Shown: positions 1 to 11,785 of the stretch, piece by piece
Layout of the letters: every line of letters starts with the position of its first letter
How positions within the stretch are numbered: position 1 is the stretch's first letter
Assembly (NCBI RefSeq): GCF_017654505.1
Contig: NC_054555.1
Coordinates: 3,113,835 to 3,177,834 of the forward strand
Length of the DNA: 64,000 bases
Reading direction: 5' to 3'
Origin: Polyodon spathula
Taxonomy: Eukaryota > Chordata > Actinopteri > Acipenseriformes > Polyodontidae
Position numbers and translations under genes: made by a program
The notes under the pieces: model-generated
What the model was told of the DNA's origin: nothing
What the model saw: the letters and a program-made list of their open reading frames with translations, nothing else
Databases searched by the model: none

Positions 1-3000
1 TTCATTTATTACTATTTGCAAAAACTAAGAGACGCTGCTCAGAACATCCACCTGTGAGTGTCTGCACTTCAGCACATCTCCTTGCTGCAGCTTCACTAGC
101 ACACTGTGGTCAACAGCTCTGCAGCTCTTGCCAAAGCAAAGTGGCAGTCATGCTCATGGCTGTTGCTGTCCCTTCAGGTGAGGAAGCCAGCCACTTGGTT
201 AATTGAGTGTTTATTTGGGTTAGGGCTTCTCATCTTGTCTACCTGTCTCTGCTTCTGCTTTCCCCAGTGGATCCCAGTAAACAATTCTGATAACACTATA
301 TTTTAATTAAACCGACTGAAAATCAGTCATCTGATAAATCCCTTGGCTGCAGAGAAAAAACACACTTTCTGACCGTATGATGCTGTTAGCGCTCGTGTGT
401 GTAGATGTGTGTCCACGTGTTTCGGGATCACAAGAAATGCTGGGCAATGGCGCAGAATGAACAAGGAATGAAATGATTCACATGAGCAATCAATGTCAAG
501 ACCCATGCCGATTACCATCTCTGACAGGCATGACAAACCCTTGTATTTAAGTCCTTTATATCTGAACGAACACTCATAACACTTAAACTTTCTTTAAAAA
601 TGGAATCAGAAGAAATGGAACCTCGAAATGAAACGAGAACTCCCAATACGGTTTTGTATTTTCTTCAAACAGCAGCGACTGGAATGAATGCCATCCCTTA
701 CCATCGCGGTCAGCAGTTCTTCAGTCTGCACTCCGGCTCTTAGAAATGCAAACTGAATAATAGCATTGTTAGTTTAGCTCTAATTGGAATTTTCTAGTGG
801 AATGGAGTGGGATCTACAAACTATTCAGGTTTATGAATGTATTTTCTAGTGTTTCTAATGGAAAACTATGAGATACCACTTTATTTACTGTGTTAACATG
901 GCAGTGGTTTCCATGCTCAATGCCACCATTGTAAAGCAACACTACCCATGCTGGAGAGTAGAGAAATCAGCAGTACTATCACACTCAGACTCCGTGGGAT
1001 TATTCTAATGATATTACATTATTGATTGCACTGTGTGTGCAGAACAGACAATTAAGACTGGAAAGTAAAATGACAATTCCACAGCCAGCTGCTGTTTCAA
1101 TAGATAGGTCTATATACTGTATATATTATATATTAATGATAGAGAAAGAGTATATATTTATGAATCATTCTTGCAGGGAACGTAACTCTGAACATTCTTG
1201 ATAGACTTTAGAAATTACGGCAATCAAACAAAACAAATACAAAATTAAAGTGAATAGAGCAGACCGTTCCACTCAAGTGTACACTGCCAATTGTGGGTGA
1301 TTGCTTTGCCCCACTTGAAATAATGCATAATGCTTTCTATATCGCAAATGGAAAAGTACAAAGGATTTTAAAAATAAATATCTAACAGCAAGTGCTTGGA
1401 AATTACAGTGCACCATTTGAAAATCTATTTTATTTTTTAAATAACAAGTGCATTCAAATTTTAAAGAGAACATTTATGCAAGTAAAACATGCCTGCAATA
1501 GTTTTCTGCAGGGCACAGAAACACATTCTCACTCCATTCTGCTCTTTACATCTTAGTTTCAGAGTGTCACAAGGCGGGCTGCAAATTAGGACATGCTCAC
1601 AATCAAGGTTCAATCAGTCAGGGTATCTTTTACATCCTTTTAAGAGGTCTTGTTTTGAATGCTTAATAATGAGCGTGGTGAACTCCATAAATAACGTTTC
1701 AAAAGCAGAAATGGAACAAACATTTAAAAAGCACGTTGGTATTTAATCTTTTACTCTTTTGTAAGCATTACTGTGGCATTTGAACAGCGTCACGATAAGA
1801 ACTGCATGGCACAGGCTGGGAGGCAGGGTCACAGTGATTCCACAGCAAGGTTAACTCAACAGGCTTATCACTGGGCATGAAGGCATCTGTATTCAAGCGT
1901 GTTATAACATTTTATTTGCAGAAATAATATCCAGCTATTCTTCTTAAAAAGAGCCCCTTGGGGAGATGGTCCTGAAATCAATTAAATGCTCTGCAGTTAC
2001 TTGTCTTTAAAAACTCAACAATTGATTTATGTAAGGATGACACAGGAGTTCAATTAGCGCCGTGTCTGCTCTGCATAGTGCATGTTGCCTGAAATGGTTG
2101 CCAGAGAATTTCGGCACGCCTCTACTTTATTGCAGCAAGATAAACAAGTGCGTGCTTCCCGACATAACAATTTGACTGCACATTATATGAACAAATATTC
2201 TGTTTTCTAGATGCTAAACATCATAAGGGGTTTTGCAGAAGCAAAAACCTTCAATATGCACACTAACACTTTATTGGCACGGTTTACACAAAGAACATGA
2301 CTGGAGATTTATTTTGACAGTGAATTTGGACTGACACTTGTGAGGTGCAAGTTCTCTTAGACGTTAATGAAGGTAAAACATTTTTTTTTTGTAGTGAAGT
2401 AGACACACATCACCAGTGTTACTTGAATTAATTCAACATCAGGGCATGTAGTAATCAATCCCCTGCAAGGGAAATTATGTTCTTCTTGTTAATGAGGCAC
2501 GCTAGGCTTGTGAAAAAAAAACCTGTGTGAAATACTCTGATGTGCACAGTGCATGTGCCAGTAATACAGAGCGGTGCTCCGATGTGCAATCAAAGGTCAG
2601 GCCATTCATTTCCTGCACGAAGCAACTCAAAAGAAAGAACATCTAGAATAGCTGACCACTTATCTAACATACTTTAATCAGATGCCATTCTGAGTAATGT
2701 AACAAGCATGTTTCAGGATGTGGGGTTTTTTTTGTTTGTTTGCGATTTTCTTTTGTTCCATCAAAAGGCCAAATAAATAAATAAATAAACAAACAAACAA
2801 GATTAAAATTGAAATAGTATGACTTGTGCCTTTTGCCAGCAAAGTTTAATTCCTCAAAATGTGCGTACAAATAAACAAATATAAGACTGGACTCTATCCG
2901 ACAGTTCATCTCCGCGCTTTTTAAATTGCATCCGCTGTGTCAGTCTCTAACGTGTGTTTAGCCCTTCCACAATAGTTCTAAAGGAACTGCAATTCTTCAC

Positions 3001-5649
3001 TGGGTACGGTTTTCACTTCTACTGGTAATCAGAGTTTTTTTTTTTTCACATCCAACACATCGAGCCGCATTACAGTTTGTGAAGGCCTACCAGCAGGTAT
3101 TTCTGGCTTCAAAAGATACTGTAGAGTTTGATTGATGGAAATCTCATTTGTACTTACTGCTCTGTTCACTTCTGTTAACTTGTAAAGGAAAGCCAGTATG
3201 AAGAGACAGCAATTTTGCTATGAACAGCATTGCAGTCCAAACAGTACAGCACTGCCAATTTTAAAGCTACATGGGTCTGTGCCCGATCAGGATTTGAAAT
3301 AGAGTCCTCCCAGACTGGTTGTATTTCACTGGGATTGGCAAGTGACTTGTGGGAGACACAGCGATTGGAAGGGAGCTACTGGGAGAGGTTTTAGAAAAAT
3401 CATGCTTCCCATGAAGGTGTGGCTCCTTCTGAAGCAAGAGTTTGACAATGCGTTGATTTATCGTTTTTTAGTCCTTCAGTGGCAAAGCAATTACACATGA
3501 TACTTCTTTCCTGTGCAGAACAGTGAGAAGCTGGGGAACAGTAAGCGCTGCAACAGTGATGCTTCTTTTAGTGAGCTAGCAACCTGCCTTGTCTGCATCT
3601 CCATGGCCAGTTTAATGCATACCGTTACCCAATTTAAAAAAGAACATGATTTCAAAACAGAGAAATCAAGCAGCCACCTCCCACATCTAAGGGGGAGAGA
3701 AGCCACCTTAATCAGAAACCGCTCTCGTCAACTCTCAACTATGCGAGGAGCCATCGGCAATTAAAGCCTCCGAGCCAGGTACAATCATCTGTCACAACCG
3801 CTCTCCATCCCATCAGACAAGGTCCTACAGAGCTTGAGGATAATGGAGTCCCCAGATCTCCAACTGGGTAAACAAGGGGAGGTCAGTCTAAATCACTCTG
3901 CTACAACACAACCGAGCATCACGTATAAACAGCTAATCCAGCCTGCACCAGGCCAAAGAAAAGGAGCTCTGCCTCTAACATACTGTACCCTCCTACCCAC
4001 GCCACTTGTAAAAGATGATCAAAATACAAATAAACAGCAATGATTTACCAATAACAGGAGTTATACTTAAAAGATTCGGACCCACTGCTGCACGTGAAGT
4101 TAAAACCGTAAAGGCACTGACAAAGAGACTTCCAAACGGTCTGACATTTCAAGAAAGATACTCACTTTCCATTGTCTATGAGCAAAAATATGACCAGAAA
4201 ACACCATGATCTCATAATTATAAATGATTGCTGTTAGGCAATGAACATGATTTTAAGACCTATATATTTAACTTAATTATCATTATCATGACAATAAAAA
4301 TAATAATAATGAAACTAGAAAAAGGTGAGAAAATAAAATCTATGTGCTAATACTTTAAACTGCTAACAAAAGCTAATCACCTGTAATTACCAAGAATTAC
4401 CCCAATTGTCTCAAATTTTCTTTTCACAAATTGGGAACTAGACAAGTCAGGTAGACAACTGTTTCCACAAACATTTTCCCTGACTGTATACTATATTCAC
4501 TTGGGTTGAGTTGGCATTCTTTGTTCAGAAGAAGAAGAAGAAGAATTCAGAGATTGTATTGAAAACTGAAAAGTGCTGCCCATGGACCTGGATCTGCTGC
4601 CCATGGAAATGAACGCATCTCTTCAAATCGCTTCACGTCAACCCCAGCTGCAGATTAAAAAAACAGTTTTACAAAGTTCTACTTCATTGCAGAACCTTCG
4701 ACCAACTTCTGAGCAAAAGTAACAACGCATGCAACAGTAACTTTCCAAGCAATAACAATAACAAAATAAAATTACAATTCTGCTGTGTTCCAATAACGGT
4801 AAATAAAATAAGAGAATCTTAGTCTAAAATATATCCGTACACTCTATAAAGCAATGCTGTCTTAAGCATAGACACAAAGCAATATATAAAAAGCTCAGCA
4901 AGTACAACACATGAGATTAAAGGACTGCAGCCCACTTGAATACTTTCAATTGCCTGCGTGATCAGGCAGCATCCATCACAGGACAAAGCAATAGTCAGTT
5001 CTGATGCACATCAGATAGGGAGGAAAAAAAGAGTTATTCTTCAGAGACAATACGGATTCAAATTACCGCAGAAACAATCTGCATATAAGATAGAGGGAAC
5101 AGGGAGTGCAAATAGTCAACAGCATACTTCAATTGAACCAGGCATTACAGATCCTGACACTTCTGAGAAAAGAACGCTCAACAAATCACAACATCCCCCC
5201 CCTCCCCCCCAACACACACAATGCACAGTGCAGCACTGCATAGGGCTGATCTCTAAATCAAGGTTTAGAATTTTGTTCGACTTTCAGTTCTCGGTCTTAG
5301 TGAAAATTACAAGAACAAAAAAAAAGATCTTCTCTGATCTGGCCACTGCACCTCTTAGAAATTTCTCTTGTAGTGGAAACCTTTCAAGTGCTGGCCCAGT
5401 GTGTTTACAGATCCAGAATATTGCTTTAGGCGTGTTTTCCGCTGATGCTGCAATGTCCTTCTATTCCACTGGCTCTTCATCTGCCTGTCTATGAAATCCT
5501 CAGATGCTGACATGGCATGGATTGTAAATATTACTGCCACGCTACAGTTTGGTTGATGGGTGAAACAGATGACACTAAATTCAAGTCAAAGTTTACCACA
5601 GGGGTGCATGATCATCATAACTTTTAGTAGTAAAAAGGTTCTTATGTCA
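1..5649. other. Noncoding stretch, no gene recognised
   Basis: AT-rich DNA with short A/T runs and a TAAA/CAAA simple repeat near 2773-2802. The longest open frame (4958-5494, plus, 178 codons) has low-complexity proline and glutamine stretches, no splice context and no family resemblance, so I treat it as chance. If SLC36A1 on the minus strand has its last exon further left, this is part of its final intron or its 3' flank; I found no exon matching the expected C-terminus. Confidence 0.5.
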
Positions 5650-6685
5650 ACACTGAACAAAAATATAAACACAACATGTAAAGTGTTGGTCCCATGTTTT
5701 ATGAGCTGAAATAAAAGATCCCAGAAATTTTCCATGCGCACAAAAAGCTTATTTCTCTCAAATTTTGGGCACAAATTTGTTTACATCCCTGTTAGTGAGC
5801 ATTTCTCCTTTGCCAAGATAATCCATCCACCTAACAGGTGTGGCATATCAAGAAGCTGATTAAACAGATGATCATTACACAGGTGCATCTTGTGCTGGGG
5901 TCAATAAAAGGCCACTCTAAAATGTGCAGTTTTGTCACACAACACAATGCCACAGATGTCTCAAGTTTTGAGGGAGCGTGCAATTGGCATGCTGACTGCA
6001 GGAATGTCCACCAGAGCTGTTGCCAGAGAACTGAATGTTCATTTCTCTACCATAAACCGCCTCCAACGTTGTTTTAGAGAATTTGGCATTACGTCCAACC
6101 GGCCTCACAACCGCAGACCACGTGTAACCATGTCAGCCCAGGACCTCCACATCCGGCTTCTTCACGTCTAGGACCAGCCACCCAGACAGCTGATGAAACT
6201 GTGGGTTTGCACAACTGAAGAATTTCTGCACAAACTGTCAGAAACCGTCTCAGGGAAGCTCATCTGCGTGCTCGTCGTCCTCACCAGGGTTTTGACCTGA
6301 CTGCAGTTCGGCATCATAACCGACTTTAGTGGGCAAATGCTCACCTTCGATGACCACTGGCACACTGGAGAAGTGTGCCCTTCACGGATGAATCCCGGTT
6401 TCAGCTGCACCGGACAGATGGCAGACAGCGTGTATAAAAGGCGTCATCTAGGCGAGCGGTTTGCTGATTTCAACGTTGTGAACAGAGTGCCTCATGGTGG
6501 TGGTGGGGTAATGGTATGGGCAGGCATAAGCTACGGACAACGAACACAACTGCATTTTATCGATGTTAATTTGAATGCACAGAGATACCGTGACGAGATC
6601 CTGAGGCCCAATGTCGTGCCATTCATCCGCCGCCATCACCTATATCTTGTTTCAGCATGATAATGCACGGCCCCATGTCGACCTG
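5650..6685 (+). mobile_element. Tc1-like DNA transposon, 3'-truncated and decayed
   Basis: The left end begins with a typical fish Tc1 terminal inverted repeat (starting CACTGAACAAAAATATAAAC). A degraded transposase follows. The N-terminal helix-turn-helix region is readable from about 5944 (frame of 5932-6171), with the fish Tc1 wording [18 protein letters not shown]. The first visible catalytic-region motif, FTDESRF, lies near 6378-6398 and QHDNARPHV near 6650-6680, in different frames. Similarity stops at about 6685, just after the second motif, and no right-hand repeat is seen. The copy cannot encode an active transposase. Confidence 0.88.
5932..6685 (+). pseudogene. Broken Tc1 transposase
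   Basis: The N-terminal DNA-binding part reads in one frame to a stop near 6171. The central part (6337-6660) is open in another frame, and the DDE-type motifs FTDESRF and DNARPHV need further frame changes. The last third, including the final catalytic acidic residue, is missing. This is an inactive relic of the Tc1/mariner superfamily. Confidence 0.85.
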
Positions 6686-7514
6686 TAAAGTGGCAAAGTT
6701 AACTGCCACTGATTGGTACTCAATTGTAAATGTGTGGGAAGGACAGCTTTTCTTATTTTGAAATCAACACATTATTCAATGGATTTATTGAATTAAACCT
6801 ACTTTTCACCTCACAATATAACCGTGTACTAAATTGTAGGTACGGAAGATCAGCTCACAGTGCACAGTTCATTGCCTCAGCACAAACATCCAATACAAAA
6901 CTCTACAGAGCTGTGTATTTACTTACCTACAACTCAAAACAGGCCCCTTGTCATATTGTGGCCAATGTACTGTTAACAACATTCCAACAGCAGCACCAAA
7001 GAACAGGCTCCCTTCATGGGGGTTAGGTGCTTAATTCAATTTATACATAATTTACAAAGCTGCATTAAGAAAGAAAAAAAGATTTAAAATGCTAGCCAAT
7101 CACGGGGGGGGGGTTGGGGGGGTGATGTAAATTGCATACAGGTTTTAAAATTGGAATGGCAGAATGTGTGTCCATTTAATATCATACTCCATTAATTATC
7201 AAGATTTTTCAGAAACCACTCGCCAAGCACCATAGGTTCTTTGAAAAACTACCTCTCTTAATATCTCACAAACCCGCTTATTGTCACGTTTTGTGCAGCC
7301 TGTCAAATGCTGCGTGGGCAGTCACAGGATAGAAGTTCAGTTTTTCTTCTTTAACATAGTCAGTCAGTCTTATACAAGTGCACAAAAAAAACCCAAAACA
7401 AACACACTTCATCATCGGTCGACAATTCATGCCATTTTTTTAGATAATGACAGTGCCTCTGTCTGTTAAATAAATAACTACCCCAAGTTAGTGGTTATAA
7501 AGAGGCACTTTATC
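6686..7514. other. Noncoding stretch
   Basis: AT-rich sequence right of the transposon break, with an interrupted G run near 7105-7121. No gene or family-level repeat recognised. Confidence 0.4.
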
Positions 7515-7815
7515 AGCATGATCAGTGCTTGTCCGATTCCTAAAAGCTGGTTTGCACCTTAAAGGATCCCAATAGTTCAGCATCAACAACAAGGCTTGGC
7601 AACTGATTCAACACCCTCAGTATGTAAAGAAGTGTCTCCGACTCTCAGTCTAAAGTCTCCACTTAATTTGCAACGACATACCCTGATCCCGGTTTCCGTG
7701 CTGCGCTTCAAATACTAGCTAGGGTTAAGTTTCTCAACTCTGTTTAAGATTTTAAAAGCTCCAATCAAGTTTCCCCCACCAATAATTATTTGTTGAAGGA
7801 TAAATGCATCTCTCT
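7515..7815 (-). mobile_element. LINE 3'-end fragment (CR1/L2-like), minus strand
   Basis: Read on the minus strand, the sequence resembles the C-terminal end of non-LTR retrotransposon ORF2: a segment reading LIGAFKILNRVEKL, then a part reading RLRVGDTSLHTEGVE, and a tail ending in stops. These match the conserved tail of fish CR1/L2-clade elements as I know them. Stops and indels show it is old and 5'-truncated. Clade assignment is tentative. Confidence 0.6.
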
Positions 7816-9615
7816 CCAATGCCACAATGTCCTTGTGGTGAAGGAGTCACAGAACATTGTTGGCTCAGCCTTGCAGAAACAGCAGCTGAGCAGCAGCTGA
7901 GCCTGAGGCAAACCCCTAAAACACCAGCGAAAGCCTCTGGCTATTCTCTCAGAGAATAATAATTAAGAGTATCTCAAACGTGAACAGCAGGCAGCGATAA
8001 CTGAGATCACTTCGGAACAGGCATTTGTTTCCTTGCTTGTATCTATGCAAAAAAATAAATTTAAAAAGAGGGGAGGTCCTTAACCTGCAGGCAACTGATC
8101 ACTGATTGTGAGCTGAAACAACCAGTACATCGATAGACAGTAGACTCTTAGATTTGAACCCAGCACAATGACGGTTTTATTTTTCCTTTAATAAGGAAAA
8201 AAAAAAAAAATAATAATAAGAATAATTCTCAAATTTAAATCCTAAACTATATTAAAAAAAACAGCTTAAATCCTTAAAAGGCACAAGAAATGCATGTTCA
8301 CAAAACAGGCAGAAATTGTCTTTCTTTTTTTGGATGTGCACTTTGTTTCCCCAATCTATATGTAATGCAGGTGATATCCTGTAGTACTGCCTAGTATACA
8401 GTGCATGGTGCAACAGTCTTTCACTATGGCAATTAAATGAGTGGAATTGACTCACATGAGTCACACTCAATTTGTATACAAGTATACCAGCATGCTGCCA
8501 ATGCTGCCTTTAGTCTGGGATCCAATTGGAACTGCTGATGGACAGCCAGACCAGAGCAGCACCCGTCAACAGGACCATGCAGGTAAGAGCAGGCATCTCC
8601 GATCTGTACTGAAAGCACAGGGCTCACTCTGCAGGATCCAGAGACGGCAGTGGAATCCAGGTGCAGGGCAGCCCCTGGCTGCACTAACCAGCTCGTCAGC
8701 AAGGGCAGGGTCTGTAACCAGCAGTCCCCAGAGCTAAACCCAGAGACAGGGAAGCACACAGTCTGCTCCACAGAGTCTTGATAAGCATTCAATCTTGTTT
8801 TTCATTCAGTTTGCATTACTACTGGAATTACTGGCAAATTAAAGCTTTGGTGAAGGGCAGTCCCTCACAATCCCCGATTTTATGAGATAACTGGACCAAA
8901 AATAAATAAATAAAAGTCATGCATGCCAAACTGAAAAAAATGATAAATAAAAATCTTACAATACATCCCATGAGATTGACAGGCTAATCATAGTGGGAAT
9001 CATTTCTGTGATAAAATATTAGTTTTGGCATTCATATAGCTAATACTTAATCTCACAAAGGAAACAGCATCAGGAAGCGATACAAAAACATGCACTAGAA
9101 ACAAAAGTTTCATCTTAGTTTAATCCAGCCAGCTGGCAGAATAAACTTCTCATGGAGTCTGAAGTTTAACACTGGGGCTGCAAATCTATTTAAGCAGTAA
9201 TCACAACACAGAGTCTCTACTTGATATTGTGAGTTCTACATAAAAGCCAAGTCCCTTTGGAAGCATTCACAACATCAAATTGAACACCGGTGCAAGTGGA
9301 TCTGCGATTACTTCTGCAAGTACTCAGAGCACTTTGTAGAATAACTTAAACAGAATCACTTCAAGCACTGATGGGTTTTGATTTATGTTAAATGCAGCTT
9401 TAAAAACTAAAATTCGTCAATTCCGATTGTGGTCACTGAACACTTAGTTAACATGCCTTCCACTCAACACACCAGTTTGTCGCAGTAAGTGACTGTGAGC
9501 TCTGTAACCTGTACACTCCAGGGTCTTTTAATCAGCAGAAAGCGCAAGGCAAGGGGTTACGCATCCATTACCACAGAAGACCCAACAGTGGTCAAATAAA
9601 ATAAACAAAAAGGAA

Positions 9616-9617
<2 letters not shown>

Positions 9618-9650
<33 letters not shown>
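9618..9650 (+). repeat. Poly(A) tract, 33 bp
   Basis: Uninterrupted A run; could be an old retroposon tail, but no element body is recognisable to its left. Confidence 0.9.
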
Positions 9651-9652
<2 letters not shown>

Positions 9653-9700
9653 AATTCAATGATAAATGTTTACTGGGCAATATGGTCTCCACCCCTCAAG

Positions 9701-9752
9701 TGGATCTCTCCATGGACACACATGGAGAGATGGATCTCTCCATGGACACACA
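9701..9752. repeat. Direct repeat with embedded hairpin
   Basis: The unit TGGATCTCTCCATGGACACA occurs twice, 30 bp apart (9701 and 9731). Between the copies lies the inverse complement, so ATCTCTCCATG (9704-9714) can pair with CATGGAGAGAT (9721-9731) around a six-base loop. Confidence 0.8.
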
Positions 9753-9808
9753 GGTGTGAGTAGTGACAGTTACAGAAGGTCACACAGACAAAAAACATGG
9801 AGAAAGGT

Positions 9809-9812
<4 letters not shown>

Positions 9813-9869
<57 letters not shown>
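9813..9869 (+). repeat. (AG)n microsatellite
   Basis: Perfect dinucleotide tract of about 28 units. The Arg-Glu and Ser-Leu open frames across it are artefacts of the repeat. Confidence 0.97.
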
Positions 9870-9872
<3 letters not shown>

Positions 9873-11758
9873 GCAGGGCAGGACAGAACTGTAGGTTGGG
9901 TGCTTTAAGTAGGCAATATTTTCTGGTACAATGGTATTGTGCACAAAGACTACTTCTACTCTGCCACTCCCAAATGTATTCATTAGGGATACAGGTGAAA
10001 ACAAGACTAGGCCATTCTATTCACACAGAGATAGCATTTTACAACAAACAGAAATCACGATACATGGCTTTATAGGCAAGTTTTAATTGCAAATGCCCAC
10101 GTTTGAGCAATTTCGTGATACTGAGATTAATTAAAAACCTATCACTTAGACGTGCGTACAAGTGCCTTACTCAAGATTGAGAAATCTGAACTGAATTATG
10201 CATGCAACGATTCTAAATGCATACAAACGCATAAATTAATTTATTTATGCACGCTGGCCCATTCAGAAATAATAATTATTATTATTATTATTTATTTTTT
10301 TAAGTCATGGAACAAAAGCAAACTTCAACTTGGCACATAATTGCCCTCACATGGGTTCCAGAGATCACTAATAGAAAACACCTTTCTGAAACAGCTATTT
10401 GCATTGCCATAAATAATCTATGCTGGTTTTCCATATCAAAGTTTCTTAATATTTAAGCCTGTTCGCTTCTTATAAATCAAACATCTTCCTCTACAGAATA
10501 TTTAGGGTAACAGGAGCCCCCACCCGCCACCCGAACCTTTTAACTGTTTCATGCCCATCTGCAAATCAAAAGCTTAAACATCAGTGTGTGGGTGGAGGAG
10601 GGAGGGAGAATTAAAGAAAAAAAAAAAATCTTTAAGTTGGGTCCTCAACATACTTTGTTTGCAGTGGACACAATGAAAGATCCACATTTCTTTTATATCC
10701 GGCTCTGTCCTTCATCAAGGACACACACTTATAATGGGTGAAGGGCTAGCTTTATACTGTGCAGTTTAAGGTACGGATTCCCGAATACATACTATTCTTT
10801 CCTTCTTGAATACATTCAGTACATACATTACGCGTTTGCTGCTTTTCTGATTACAATGAATGTGCATTTTAACTATGGGCTTGGGATGCAAGAGTCTCTC
10901 GGTTAAAGACAGATTTATTAACATTTGAATACAGGGTGCATTCCTTTGTCAATCCATCTCCTCTACCTTTTCTGCTCTGTGGGGTTTTGGTGTGATGTCA
11001 GTTGCCATGGTGAGGGCTACACATTGCCATTTGGCCCTGCAGCCATCTCTTCTGAGAATCGCTTTAGCAAGTCTCCGCAATACAGCCGTAAAGTCTTAGT
11101 GTCTTACTCTCTCAACGGCCACAACATGCAGGGATCTTCGGACACATTCTCAATGCACTCACCTCACTAAAAGCTTCGTAACTAAAGGCAAAACGTGTGC
11201 TCTAATAGAACTAAAAAGAGAGAGATGGATAGAAAGAATTATCCCCCCCCAGATTTCAAAACCCATCTGCTACAGTCCTCTTTGCAATTGGTAGGATGTG
11301 TAATGGCCTAAGCACAGTCTCATGCGAACGTTTTAGAAACTGAACTGTTCCTGGTAAGGATTAGGACCAGATGGACTCCGGGTGAACTATATTGCTATCA
11401 CCTAGTTGCTGTTTGAAGAGGATATCAACAGTGGCAAATCTAAATTGTTTTTGCAGTAAAAGGTGGCACTGGCCCAAATACTAGAGTTCTGATTGAGCAT
11501 TAAGAAGTTATGTATGAAACATCTTCAGTCACGTTAAGGGAAGCGGTATAAAGATATCTATGCCACTGAAAGTCTTGAAATAGGATTTTGCTCACACAGC
11601 AGGGAATATTTATTTTGCAGAAGCTTCCCTGTGTGATCAGTCAGGGGCATTAGTTCCATTAGCAGCTACTGTATACCTGTCACATGTTAAAAACTTGATG
11701 AAGAACAAGTCAGTAATCTTCCATGCTCTCAAAGTGATATAAATTATTTGTTACTAAT

Positions 11759-11785
11759 GGGGGGGGGGGGGGGGGGGGGGGGGGG
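11759..11785 (+). repeat. Poly(G) tract, 27 bp
   Basis: Uninterrupted run of 27 G. Such tracts are uncommon and error-prone in assemblies; see also the two in SPARC introns. Confidence 0.95.

Noticed and set aside
4958..5494. 178-codon plus-strand open frame, the longest in the window
   Set aside because: Low-complexity Pro/Gln-rich stretches, no recognisable domain, no promoter or splice context; consistent with chance.
8433..8792. 119-codon minus-strand open frame, considered as the missing SLC36A1 C-terminus
   Set aside because: None of the minus-strand frames shows the expected helices or GTY motif, and no acceptor gives the needed phase.
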